Below are positions 7,279 through 15,380 of a stretch of DNA of 64,000 nt, piece by piece. Source of the stretch: Roseburia sp. 1XD42-69 (GTDB taxonomy: Bacteria > Bacillota > Clostridia > Lachnospirales > Lachnospiraceae); contig NZ_RAZG01000016.1 in assembly GCF_003612565.1 (NCBI RefSeq), forward strand, positions 1-64,000. Reading direction: 5' to 3'. The translations under genes were made by a program, and so were the position numbers. Under the pieces are notes generated by a model. The model saw only the letters and a list, made by a program, of their open reading frames with translations. It made no database searches and had not been told where the DNA came from. Every line of letters begins with the position of its first letter. The first letter of the stretch is position 1.

Positions 7279-8375
7279 AAAATATGGAATTAAAGAAAAC
7301 TTTTCTCGTCCTATCTGCTTCCTGTGTTTTGGTGGCTCTCCTGATGTTAGGCTTAGTCTTTATGATATGCAATTCAATCAGCAGCACCTTTCCCTCCGGT
7401 GGAATAGAAATTTTAGCAGACGGTTCAATCGTTAAAATGGAAACCCCCACAGAGACCCAGCAAAATATATTGTCCATGCTTGGTATCATTCAAATTGTGT
7501 CCTGCATTGTTCTCCCTATGGGCGGGCTGGCTCTATCCGGCATATTATATTATCATATCAAATTGAAACAGCCAATCTCCACGCTACGGAATGGGATTTC
7601 ACGGATTCGGAACCATGACCTTGACTTTTCTATGCCTGTCCATTCTGATGATGAATTGGGGCAGCTCTGCACCGCCTTTGATACTATGCGTGAAGAACTT
7701 CTGAAATCAAATCAGGAACTGTGGCGGCAGGCAGAAGAACGGAAAAGGCTAAATGCCGCCTTTTCCCATGACTTGCGCAATCCGATCACGGTCTTAAAGG
7801 GAACTATAAAATTACTGCGGCAGGGAACAGCAGATGAACAAGCCATTGACAGATTGGAAAGCTATACATTACGGATTGAACGGTATGTAGAAGCTATGAG
7901 TAGCATCCAACGATTAGAACAAATGCCGGTGCGGATAAACGAGTATTCCTATTCACTGCTACATTCTGAATTAGAGGAAACAGCAAAAATTCTTGCAGGA
8001 GCATTAGAACCGTCTGTTTCCGCACCTGATAAGGGGACAATACAATTAGATCATGGATTGGTTTTAACCGTTGCTGAAAATCTAATTGGAAATGCAGCTC
8101 GGTTTGCAAAGAGTAAAATTGAAATTCATTTGGAACGGAAAGGAAACTTCTTGCATCTATCAGTTACAGACGATGGGCCAGGCTATCCTGTGGAGTTAAT
8201 ACAAAGCGGCCCGAAACCGTTTGGAAAAATGAAAGAAGACTCCGCACACTTTGGTATGGGGCTATACAGCAGCCAGATACTATGTCTGAAGCATGGAGGA
8301 ACACTTACACTGGAAAACAGAAAAAGTTATGGTGCAACGGCTACTGCTTCTTTCCAAATAAATCAGAAACCTTGA
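7266..8375 (+). CDS. Sensor histidine kinase
   Basis: The kinase of the cargo two-component pair, about 369 residues. Two transmembrane segments (around residues 10-35 and 70-95 of the translated frame) enclose a short extracellular loop, followed by a HAMP domain, the HisKA H box FSHDLRNPITVLKG, an N box ENLIGNAARFA and G boxes DDGPGYP and HFGMGLYSSQ. The start is uncertain: GTG at 7266 overlaps the regulator stop by 13 bp, ATG at 7284 is the alternative, and neither has a strong ribosome site, so translational coupling is likely. The short loop suggests detection through the membrane or the exporter, as in antimicrobial-peptide sensing systems; the ligand is unknown. Confidence 0.87.
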   Translation: MERLKNMELKKTFLVLSASCVLVALLMLGLVFMICNSISSTFPSGGIEILADGSIVKMETPTETQQNILSMLGIIQIVSCIVLPMGGLALSGILYYHIKLKQPISTLRNGISRIRNHDLDFSMPVHSDDELGQLCTAFDTMREELLKSNQELWRQAEERKRLNAAFSHDLRNPITVLKGTIKLLRQGTADEQAIDRLESYTLRIERYVEAMSSIQRLEQMPVRINEYSYSLLHSELEETAKILAGALEPSVSAPDKGTIQLDHGLVLTVAENLIGNAARFAKSKIEIHLERKGNFLHLSVTDDGPGYPVELIQSGPKPFGKMKEDSAHFGMGLYSSQILCLKHGGTLTLENRKSYGATATASFQINQKP

Positions 8376-8414
8376 GCGTTTTTTGAGATTTCTGTTTTAC
8401 ACTCTCCTTATATT
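8372..8414 (+). promoter_or_regulatory. Response-regulator box and promoter of the ABC exporter
   Basis: TTGAG (8372-8376) and TTGAG (8383-8387) repeat with the same 11-bp period, and the surrounding GAGCGTTTTTTGAGATTT closely matches the box at 6545. A TATATT element follows at 8409-8414. This ties exporter expression to the neighbouring regulator. The first repeat overlaps the end of the kinase gene. Confidence 0.65.
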
Positions 8415-8436
8415 ATAAACAAGGAGAGTGTTTTTT

Positions 8437-9111
8437 ATGAACATTGAAGCAAAGGAACTATCGAAAATCTACGGCAGCGGCGAGAGCCGTGTCGTTGCGT
8501 TGGATAAAGTCAACCTTGAAATTGCATCCAGCGATTTTATTTCTATTATGGGGCCATCTGGCAGCGGCAAAAGTACCTTGCTCCACCTGCTGTCTGGACT
8601 GGACAAGCCGACTTCCGGCAGTCTGACATACGATGGAAAAGACATTTATCGTTTTAATGACAAAGAACTGTCCTCATTTCGCCGTCGGCGCATCGGATTT
8701 ATCTTTCAGCAATTCAATCTTCTCCCTGTGCTGACCGCAAAAGAAAACATCATCATGCCCCTGCTTCTGGACAAAAAGCAGCCGGACGAAGTATATCTAA
8801 ATCAGCTTACGGAGTTGTTAGGTATTCGTGAACGGCTGACCCATTTGCCCCATGAACTTTCCGGCGGTCAGCAACAGCGTGTAGCGATTGCCCGTGCTCT
8901 TATTGCAAAGCCGGATATTATTTTTGCTGACGAACCGACTGGAAATCTGGACAGCAAGAGCGGCGGTGAGGTTATGGAAATGCTGCAAAGCATATGGAAA
9001 AAGATGGGAAAAACGCTTGTTATCATCACTCACGACAGCCGCATTGCAAGAATGGCAGACCGGCAATTTGTAATTGTGGACGGTGTTCTTTCGGAGGTGA
9101 CAGAAAGATGA
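8437..9111 (+). CDS. ABC exporter ATP-binding protein (MacB/BceA type)
   Basis: This 224-residue ATPase has Walker [10 protein letters not shown], a Q loop (FQQFNLLP), the signature [15 protein letters not shown] and Walker [13 protein letters not shown], the pattern of the LolD/MacB/BceA exporter branch. It energises the permease encoded by the next gene, with which it shares an ATGA overlap. The ATG at 8437 follows AAGGAGAG by 8 bp. Its controlled expression beside a two-component system suggests export of, or resistance to, a peptide antibiotic. Confidence 0.93.
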   Translation: MNIEAKELSKIYGSGESRVVALDKVNLEIASSDFISIMGPSGSGKSTLLHLLSGLDKPTSGSLTYDGKDIYRFNDKELSSFRRRRIGFIFQQFNLLPVLTAKENIIMPLLLDKKQPDEVYLNQLTELLGIRERLTHLPHELSGGQQQRVAIARALIAKPDIIFADEPTGNLDSKSGGEVMEMLQSIWKKMGKTLVIITHDSRIARMADRQFVIVDGVLSEVTER

Positions 9112-11588
9112 AATCTTATTTAGCTCTTGCATGGAAAGAACTGAAAGCACAGAAAATCACGGCAATCCTGATCTTGGTTGCCGTTATCATGTCCACGATT
9201 ATGACGACAGTGATCGGTCAGTCTATTGGTATATTGCAATCCATGCGTATTCAGCAGGCGGCGGGTCTGAACGGAAACCGTTATGCAACCTTTCATCAGC
9301 TTGGCAAGGAACAGGCGCAAAAGCTGCATGAAGATGATCGCATATATGATGTAGGCGATACGATCTTTATCGGCAGCACACCATTAGGCAACAGTAGTTT
9401 ATCTTTATATCTTCGGGAATATCACGATAACGCATTATCTATGTACCCGGCAATCGGAAACGTAAAAGAGGGACGATTACCAGAGGAAGCGATTGAGATT
9501 GCCCTGTCGGAGGATGCGCTTCAATATCTTGGATTGGACGCTGTAATTGGCGATACCGTTTCTCTGGATTTGAGTGTTTCCGTTATGGATGGATCGCTGT
9601 CAGAGTTAGAATATTCTGCTGATTTTGTATTGACGGGCATTCTGGAAAGCAGCTATATCGGCTACGCATCTGGTACGGTTGAGGGGATTGTCGGTGAGGG
9701 AACCGCAGAAGAACTGTTGCCAGAAGAGTATCTGCTTTATTCCACAGATTTTAAGACTTATGACAAGCAGAATTTTCAAAGCATCATTTATGCTCTCGCA
9801 GAAGATTTGAACGTGGATGAACGGTATATCCAATATAACTGGGTTTTGCTTGACGCTATTGGTATTTCCTATGATGAAGCGGCAGACAGCGATACCGGTA
9901 CGGGATTTTCATTTATGACTGCGGCGTGTATTTTGGTGGGTGTGCTGGTCTTGCTGGCGGCTGGGCTGGTAATCTACAACATTCTGAAAATCTCTATCAC
10001 AAAACGCATCAAAGAATACGGAACACTTCGTGCGATTGGTGGAGAACGAGGGCAAATTTATCGTTTGGTTTCTTTGCAGCTTTTGATTCTCTGTGGAGCC
10101 GGTATTCCTATCGGATTGCTGCTCGGTATATTGTCGGCAAAAGGTGTATTGATTGCGGCTACGGGACTTCTCAATCCCGATCTGTTCATGGCAAACAGCA
10201 CTTCCGAATTGAACTCTGCAATCAACACCGCCAGTACGGTAAAACTACCAATGCTCTTTGCCAGTATCGCAGTCATACTTCTGTTTGCTCTGCTGGCTGC
10301 CTTTCCTGCTGCCCGGTACGCATCCCATGTATCTCCTACTGTTGCTATGTCTGGGCAGACTGTGAAAATCAAACGCAGGATAAAAAGGAACCGCAACATC
10401 CGTAATTTCGAAGCTTATTATGCAAGGCTCAACCTAAAACGAGGGCGTGGAAGAACAGCAGTTACCATTCTGTCTTTGGTTATGAGTATTACCGTATTTG
10501 TTGCCTTGCAGAGCTTTACAGGGCTGCTTGATGCCAGCAGTTCCGTTCAGGACATGTATTTCAGCGACTATGCAGTTACAAATGAAACCGTTGGCATCCC
10601 ATCAGAAGCCGTAAATACATTAGCGGAAAATGACGCAGTAGAAAGTATTTCCACTACACGGCTTTCTGTATTTATGCCAGGTGCCGGTGATATACTGCCC
10701 TTTGAAACTGATCTTTCCGTACAAAGCCATGAAACCTTGCAGCTTGTAAATGTGGATGAAGCACAATTACAAATCTATGCTCCTAACTTGTCTGCTCAGG
10801 ATAAACAGGCTTTGAAAGATGGAACAGGCTGCCTTGTAAAAAATCCCATTGCCTTTTCTTATGGAGATACAACTGTTCAGCAGACTGATCTTACCGTAGG
10901 TGATACCATTCAACTGGGAGACAGAACACTTCCTGTATTAAGATTGATCGATACAGCAATCACAATCAATAATGATGGCTTTACGAATGGTGTTCAACTC
11001 ATCGTGAATGACGAAATATACTGTTCACTGCTCGGAAACGACAGTTATTCAGAAGTCTATCCTACATTACAGGATAACGCCGATACAGATACCTTTGAAA
11101 GCTGGTTGGATAGCTGGTGCAGCAATTATCCAGGAACACATTGGCTTTCCTATCTCCAAAGCAGCAATGAGATGATAGAAAGCTTTGAACAGATCAAAAT
11201 GCTGTGCTGGGTGCTTATCATCTTTATCGGTATCATTGGCATCCTGAACATCATCAATACCGTTTACAGCAATATTCATACTCGTGTCGGTGAAATCGGG
11301 ATGCAGCGGGCTATTGGAATGAGTGCCGCAAGCCTTTATAAAACATTTCTGTGGGAGGGCGCTTATTACGGTATCATTGCGTCAGTGATTGGAGCAGTGC
11401 TTGGCTATGTCTGCTGTATCTTTGTCGGAGCAGCACAGACCGTTGCTTTACAGCTTGTCGCTGTTCCGGTTATGGCGATTGTGGAAGCTGCGATTATTTC
11501 TATTGTGGCCTGCCTGCTTGCAACGGCAATTCCTCTGCGTTCTATTGCAAGAATGAGCATTGTGGATTCTATTGAGACTGTTGAATAA
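9108..11588 (+). CDS. FtsX-family ABC exporter permease
   Basis: This permease has 826 residues and two FtsX modules. There is one N-terminal membrane helix, a large extracellular domain to about residue 260, three helices (LVLLAAGLVIYNILKI, then LLILCGAGIPIGLLLGIL, then LFASIAVILLFALLAAF), a second N-terminal-like helix at about 460 and a second extracellular domain, then three final helices from about 705. TLRAIGGERGQIYRL and MQRAIGMSAASLYKTFL are the cytoplasmic coupling loops. It is longer than the BceB type (about 650 residues) and closer to duplicated MacB/FtsX permeases of Firmicutes. The start overlaps the ATPase stop. The substrate is not evident. Confidence 0.9.
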   Translation: MKSYLALAWKELKAQKITAILILVAVIMSTIMTTVIGQSIGILQSMRIQQAAGLNGNRYATFHQLGKEQAQKLHEDDRIYDVGDTIFIGSTPLGNSSLSLYLREYHDNALSMYPAIGNVKEGRLPEEAIEIALSEDALQYLGLDAVIGDTVSLDLSVSVMDGSLSELEYSADFVLTGILESSYIGYASGTVEGIVGEGTAEELLPEEYLLYSTDFKTYDKQNFQSIIYALAEDLNVDERYIQYNWVLLDAIGISYDEAADSDTGTGFSFMTAACILVGVLVLLAAGLVIYNILKISITKRIKEYGTLRAIGGERGQIYRLVSLQLLILCGAGIPIGLLLGILSAKGVLIAATGLLNPDLFMANSTSELNSAINTASTVKLPMLFASIAVILLFALLAAFPAARYASHVSPTVAMSGQTVKIKRRIKRNRNIRNFEAYYARLNLKRGRGRTAVTILSLVMSITVFVALQSFTGLLDASSSVQDMYFSDYAVTNETVGIPSEAVNTLAENDAVESISTTRLSVFMPGAGDILPFETDLSVQSHETLQLVNVDEAQLQIYAPNLSAQDKQALKDGTGCLVKNPIAFSYGDTTVQQTDLTVGDTIQLGDRTLPVLRLIDTAITINNDGFTNGVQLIVNDEIYCSLLGNDSYSEVYPTLQDNADTDTFESWLDSWCSNYPGTHWLSYLQSSNEMIESFEQIKMLCWVLIIFIGIIGILNIINTVYSNIHTRVGEIGMQRAIGMSAASLYKTFLWEGAYYGIIASVIGAVLGYVCCIFVGAAQTVALQLVAVPVMAIVEAAIISIVACLLATAIPLRSIARMSIVDSIETVE

Positions 11589-11613
11589 TATCAAAAACGA
11601 CAATTAAAACAAG

Positions 11614-11653
11614 AAATCCCCCATAAGCAAACCTTGTTGCTTATGGGGGATTT
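11614..11653 (+). terminator. Strong hairpin after the exporter
   Basis: A perfect 17-bp stem: AAATCCCCCATAAGCAA (11614-11630) and its reverse complement (11637-11653) around a 6-nt loop. It stands 25 bp after the permease stop. The T tract is short, so it may act as a terminator or as an RNA 3'-end stabiliser. Confidence 0.75.
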
Positions 11654-11763
11654 CTGTATGTTCTTTTGGGGTGTGCTAAGTCCCGTATAAGCGTGGTGTT
11701 ATTATGTTTGGTGTGGTATCTTTAACTACAGGAAACTTCCTACAATACTATCTCACTTCTTTC

Positions 11764-12003
11764 CTAATAAAGTTCTAATGAATCTTCTGCATCCACCCAC
11801 ATCTGTAAATTGCCCTCAAGATATAATCTTGCATATTCCAAAGGTTCATCCACAGCCAATGAAGTAAGTGCACATTCTGATCCATATGTGGTTTTTAAAT
11901 CTTTTTCAGCTTCCCAGCAATCAATGCGAAGCATATATCCGGCACTTGTATAAACATCAATACTATCGTGGTTTATGTTGTATTCTGCATAAATTGTTCT
12001 CAT
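11764..12003 (-). CDS. Small conserved protein of conjugative elements (DUF6061-like)
   Basis: The protein has 79 residues and is acidic, with no membrane segment and no catalytic motif. The sequence MRTIYAEYNINHDSIDVYTS and the end EYARLYLEGNLQMWVDAEDS recall the small proteins labelled DUF6061 that accompany Firmicute conjugative elements; the label is from memory. Its function is unknown. It is the last gene before the candidate right end of the element and is read towards the exporter genes. Confidence 0.6.
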   Translation of the reverse strand: MRTIYAEYNINHDSIDVYTSAGYMLRIDCWEAEKDLKTTYGSECALTSLAVDEPLEYARLYLEGNLQMWVDAEDSLELY

Positions 12004-12117
12004 CGTATCTTATCTCCATTTTCTTTTGATAATCAGTTATAGAGTTAAATATCGAAAACATTTCAATCAGTTCACCATGTCGTCATTGTTATATGTTATG
12101 ATGCGTTAAAAATATTC

Positions 12118-12194
12118 TTTCCCTTAAATTTTCCCATATTAAGGTTCATGAAAACCAATGGGAGAATGTAACACAAGGGAAAGAGTAAGGGAAA
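12118..12194. repeat. Candidate right end of the mobilizable element
   Basis: TTTCCCTTA (12118-12126) and CACAAGGGAAA-gag-TAAGGGAAA (12172-12194) repeat, in the same order, the motifs found beside the integrase at 779-828. The rest of the 12004-12304 gap holds no gene. If both are integrase-binding ends, the element spans about 11.4 kb. Confidence 0.4.
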
Positions 12195-12304
12195 GCTCAC
12201 TTGCTACAAACTTAGTATTTTCAAGGGTTTGCGAAGAATTTGATAATCAAATATAACAGTTATTAAATTTCCTAAAATAAGTGCAATATCAACTGGAATT
12301 GCTT

Positions 12305-12583
12305 TTATTGTAAATCATCTTTAGAAATTGCTATTGAAGGATAATGAGAAAGTTCCGTCAAATCAACATTTAGAGGCACACTATAAACCATGTAATAATT
12401 ATTAGGTTTGACGGCAATCAATTCATTCATTTTTTGTTCTGCTAAGTCTTTATCATTTGTAGCATACACAACTGATACAACACCTACTTTATCATTTTCC
12501 GTCTCCTGTATATTTCCGCATAATATTAATTTTAATGGGGCGTTCCCATTCAAGCCTTGCTTAATATAGTCCTTATATTCCAT
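12305..12583 (-). CDS. Hypothetical protein, 92 residues
   Basis: I do not recognise a family. The protein starts MEYKDYIKQGLNGNAPLK and has alternating beta and helix segments (KLILCGNI, VGVVSVVYATNDKDLAEQKMNEL, NYYMVYSVPLNVDLTEL), a soluble alpha/beta pattern. A CxGxI segment is the only notable feature. It stands alone between the candidate element end and the sigma/HTH pair. Composition and length suggest a real small gene, but there is no strong ribosome site. Confidence 0.5.
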   Translation of the reverse strand: MEYKDYIKQGLNGNAPLKLILCGNIQETENDKVGVVSVVYATNDKDLAEQKMNELIAVKPNNYYMVYSVPLNVDLTELSHYPSIAISKDDLQ

Positions 12584-12656
12584 AGTTGCCCTCCATCAAT
12601 CCCGATTTGTCGTTGCTTTATTATATACCCGTTTTCCCAAAAATGAAAGCGATTTT

Positions 12657-12869
12657 TTATGCTTCATGTTCATCAAAACGGAACTTGAACAGGGCAGCGA
12701 CAAGCCGGGATTTTATGCTGTCCTCGGTATCCCTGTCGATATGCCCGTTTTCAATGGCGGCGATTCGGATTCGCTTGCTGTAATGCCGTAAAACCTCGTC
12801 TACGGCTTCCGGCTCGCCGCTGGTCGCCCGGACAATCGTTTCATAGGGCAAAAGATTCGGATTCCCCAT
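12657..12869 (-). CDS. Helix-turn-helix protein, Tn916 Orf8-like
   Basis: This 70-residue protein (MGNPNLLPYETIVRATSGEP, then AVDEVLRHYSKRIRIAAIEN) matches the small HTH proteins that follow the sigma-like gene in Tn916/Tn1549 elements. It overlaps the 3' end of the upstream sigma gene by 29 bp, which implies translational coupling. The ATG at 12869 is the family start. A second, damaged copy is present at 14556-14807. Together with its sigma partner it is thought to control transfer or excision genes in such elements. Confidence 0.8.
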   Translation of the reverse strand: MGNPNLLPYETIVRATSGEPEAVDEVLRHYSKRIRIAAIENGHIDRDTEDSIKSRLVAALFKFRFDEHEA

Positions 12870-13299
12870 GCGAAAGCACCTCCATTTTCTTTTGCAGGAG
12901 CCGTAAAGTCCTGCGGATTTGATACCCGGTCGTACTCCGGCAACGTCCGTACATTTCCCCGATTTCCTGCTGTGTATAATCCCCAAAAAAGTAAAGGAAT
13001 ATGATTTCCCGGTTTCTCTCCGGCAGGGATAACAGGGCAGCGGCAAGCTCCCCATTGGTAAGGATAACTGTCTGACCGCATATCGTTATAGGGTGTTCTT
13101 CATAGGGTGCTTCAAAATATTCGTCTGTTGTGCCTAAAGGGTAAAACTTTTCTTCTGTGAGGTATTCAAGGGATATTTCTTTTTGCCGCCGTCTGCTCCT
13201 GTCACGCCATGCGTTGATAGCCGCAAAGCGTATGACGGTCTTGCAATAGCCGTTGAACGTATACATGATGTGTTCTCTGTATGCTTCTATGCAAGGCAT
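12841..13299 (-). CDS. RNA polymerase sigma factor, Tn916 Orf7-like
   Basis: This 152-residue sigma-70-like protein has a short region-2-like N terminus (AYREHIMYTFNGYCKTVIRF) and a clear region 4 HTH (LLSLPERNREIIFLYFFGDY, then TQQEIGEMYGRCRSTTGYQI). Proteins of this kind regulate conjugative transposon genes. The ribosome site is GGGGG before the ATG, and a small hairpin (CCCCACATGGGG) lies in the leader, as in the second copy. The gene is intact here; its paralogue at 14794-15235 is frameshifted. Confidence 0.85.
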   Translation of the reverse strand: MPCIEAYREHIMYTFNGYCKTVIRFAAINAWRDRSRRRQKEISLEYLTEEKFYPLGTTDEYFEAPYEEHPITICGQTVILTNGELAAALLSLPERNREIIFLYFFGDYTQQEIGEMYGRCRSTTGYQIRRTLRLLQKKMEVLSHGESESFAL

Positions 13300-13403
13300 A
13301 AATGATTCCCCCTTTCCCCCACATGGGGTGGTGCATGATTGACAGTTAAATTACTATAATTCAGATGAGAGACAGATAACGACAGGGCAGAGGAACGTCC
13401 GTT

Positions 13404-13859
13404 TTACAAATTTTTATTGTTTTTATTTTTCAGTTGGAACAATAATTTTTGAAATACTTCTGTATCATTTTCTGTCTCAAAGAAAAAACTAATGTCAACA
13501 CTTTCTACTGCTTTAATCGCTTCTTTTAATACAGATAATCCATTATCTGTATTACAGATTGTATTCGCACGACTGTCAACTTTACTTTGGATTCTTTGCG
13601 TTAATCCTTTCTTTTCCAGCAAACGTAATGTTGACGATACTGTCATAGGGTCAATCATCGAGAAATCGGATATTTTCTTTTGCGTAATTTCAATATCACT
13701 TTCACTTAATTCAACAATAACAGCAAGTATGACATATTGAGTATGTGTCAAATCAAACTGACGTAAAACTGATTTAACCGCCCTTTGCCAAAGAGTAGAT
13801 ACTTGCCAAAATAACAAACCAATGCTTTCATCGCGCGAATTATATCGTGACTCCTTCAT
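13404..13859 (-). CDS. MarR-family transcriptional regulator
   Basis: This 151-residue winged-helix regulator has the MarR pattern: a dimerisation helix at each end and a core of TQYVILAVIVELSES, ITQKKISDFSMIDPMTVSS, TLRLLEKKGLTQRI and a wing with DSRANTICNTDNG. It is translated from an ATGA overlap with the gene before it. The promoter upstream of the pair is covered by a 31-bp near-perfect palindrome, which is most likely its own operator. The ligand is unknown. Confidence 0.88.
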   Translation of the reverse strand: MKESRYNSRDESIGLLFWQVSTLWQRAVKSVLRQFDLTHTQYVILAVIVELSESDIEITQKKISDFSMIDPMTVSSTLRLLEKKGLTQRIQSKVDSRANTICNTDNGLSVLKEAIKAVESVDISFFFETENDTEVFQKLLFQLKNKNNKNL

Positions 13860-14254
13860 TGTGATACCATAGACAACAATTTATCCATTGCGTTAGGCAA
13901 GTTGGCTGTTATTCCTCTGCCCATACCTTCCATTTGCTCGTCTGCCCCTCCACTAATGATAACCGTATGTGTTATAGTGCTTTCTGTTATAACATGACCA
14001 AACGATATGGTAATCTTGCCTAAATGAGAACTTGTAGTAAATTCCCTTTCAGTATCAATGCTGTCAATCACAAACGGGAGTGATTGCCCATTTTTCATTG
14101 ACATAATTCCATTACTACCAGTCGCAAAGTTACCATGCAACACTACATTTTCCACATCATTATCCCACTCTTTCCAACGGGAAACATTACTATAAAGTTC
14201 CCATAATTTTTTGATGTCAATATTTCCAGACACCATGTTTTCGTACTTGAACAT
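13856..14254 (-). CDS. SRPBCC/polyketide-cyclase-like protein
   Basis: This 132-residue protein has the START/Bet v1 (SRPBCC) pattern: MFKYENMVSGNIDIKKLWEL, then WKEWDNDVENVVLHGNFATG, a run of beta strands and a long C-terminal helix (MGRGITANLPNAMDKLLSM). Such proteins bind hydrophobic small molecules. It is the first gene of a two-gene operon with a MarR regulator, so it may bind or modify the compound the regulator senses. I chose the ATG at 14254 (GGAGGTATCAAG upstream); the frame is open to 14269. Confidence 0.72.
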   Translation of the reverse strand: MFKYENMVSGNIDIKKLWELYSNVSRWKEWDNDVENVVLHGNFATGSNGIMSMKNGQSLPFVIDSIDTEREFTTSSHLGKITISFGHVITESTITHTVIISGGADEQMEGMGRGITANLPNAMDKLLSMVSQ

Positions 14255-14270
14255 TCTTGATACCTCCAAT

Positions 14271-14327
14271 AATAAGTTTGCTTATTATAAGCACACTTAT
14301 TATAATGGACATGATTAAAAAAGTCAA
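14271..14327 (-). promoter_or_regulatory. Promoter and operator of the SRPBCC-marR operon
   Basis: On the minus strand TTGACT (plus 14322-14327), a 17-bp spacer and TATAAT (plus 14299-14304) form a near-consensus promoter. A palindrome with 15-bp arms (14271-14285 and 14287-14301; one mismatch in AATAAGTKTGCTTAT) starts in the -10 box and covers the transcription start. This is the classic position for repression by a MarR dimer. Confidence 0.8.
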
Positions 14328-14446
14328 GATAAAGCAAGATAATATTTCTTGACTTTTATGATAGTGTTCAAATTTTTATTTGTTTGTCTGTCATATATGG
14401 AAATGTCCCAAAAGATGTATGAATGAGAGGGATTCCGTAGTAGTCG

Positions 14447-14598
14447 GCATTGTGCTGTAATGTGTATAACTGGCTGTCTTATGGAATTGTGGGTAACTCT
14501 GTTTGCAGGACGTGGGAAAGCTGCTCTTCAGCTTTTCCATGTGCTGTGAATAGAGTTATCCATGATTCCATAGCCTGTTATGCACATTTCCACAATGC
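14447..14598. repeat. Long imperfect hairpin, 152 bp
   Basis: The ends GCATTGTG (14447-14454) and CACAATGC (14591-14598) are exact inverted repeats. Inside, ATAAC/GTTAT, TATGGAAT/ATTCCATA, TAACTCT/AGAGTTA and GGGAAAGCTG/CAGCTTTTCC pair in order, giving an almost continuous stem around a short central loop, better still with G-U pairs as RNA. It overlaps the aberrant C terminus of the damaged HTH gene, so it may be an inserted small element or a structured RNA. No target duplication is visible at its edges. Confidence 0.6.
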
Positions 14599-14807
14599 TT
14601 GTCTTTTGCTCTTTGGTTTCTTTGGTTCGGAATAGTGCGGTGCTGGCGGTCTATCTCTTGTTTTCGGTTGCTTGCTTCTTTACCGTACATGAGCATTCGC
14701 ACCCGGATTCTCTTGCTGTAATGCCGCAAAACTTCCTCCACGGCTTCCGGCTCTCCGCTGGTCGCCCGGACAATGGTTTCATACGGTATGAGTTTAGGAT
14801 TCCCCAC
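14556..14807 (-). pseudogene. Second Orf8-like HTH gene, altered C terminus
   Basis: The first 36 residues (GNPKLIPYETIVRATSGEP, then AVEEVLRHYSKRIRV) match the intact copy at 12657-12869. The rest diverges completely into a basic tail that runs into the long hairpin, replacing the conserved end. The start is GTG where the intact copy has ATG. I read this as a copy truncated by insertion or recombination. A short fusion protein could still be made. Confidence 0.65.
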
Positions 14808-15235
14808 GCAAAAGCACCTCCATTTCCTCCTGCAACATCTGCAAGGCACTGTGTATGTAATGCCATGCCGTACTTTTACAATGCCCGTATAAATCCCCGA
14901 TTTCCTGCTGTGTGTAATTCCCGAAAAAGTAAAGGTAAATGATTTCCCTCTTTTTCTCCGGCAAAGATAACAGGGCTGCAGCAAGCTCGCCATTGGTGAG
15001 TATGATTGTCTGACCGCAAATTGTAACGGGGTATTGTTCGTAAGGTGATGTGAAGTATTCATCTGATGTGCTTAGGATAGAACTTTTCTTCTGTGAGGTA
15101 TTCAAAGGATATTTCTCTTTGCCGCCGCCTGTTCCTATTGCGCCATGCGTTGACAGCGGCATAGCGTATAACGACTTTGCAAAAGCCATTGAAAGAATAC
15201 ATGATGTGTTCCCTGTATGCTTCTGTGCAATCCAT
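14794..15235 (-). pseudogene. Second Orf7-like sigma gene, frameshifted
   Basis: The N-terminal part (MDCTEAYREHIMYSFNGFCK to EISFEYLTEEKFYP) is in one frame and ends at a stop near 15059. The matching C-terminal part (STSDEYFTSPYEQYPVTIC onward, with the region 4 HTH) is in another frame. Compared with the intact copy at 12841-13299, about one base is missing near 15075. No slippery heptamer is evident, so decay is more likely than programmed shifting. Gene order and the leader hairpin are the same as in the intact copy. Confidence 0.75.
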
Positions 15236-15380
15236 AGAAATTTCCCCCTTTCTCCCCACATGGGGCGGTGTTTGGTTAACAGTTGCTTTTATATCAGAGG
15301 GGCAACAACATTGAGGCTGTCGCCCCTTTGATTATTGATTACAAAAAAGAACCGATAACCGCATTTTTTACTCTTGCGTG

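Noticed and set aside
13339-13360. TTGACA and TATAAT on the plus strand near the sigma gene
   Set aside because: The spacer is only 10 bp, too short for a promoter, and no plus-strand gene follows.
15059-15261. Programmed frameshift in the second sigma gene
   Set aside because: No slippery heptamer or stimulatory structure is visible at the shift, and an intact paralogue exists 2 kb away, so decay is simpler.
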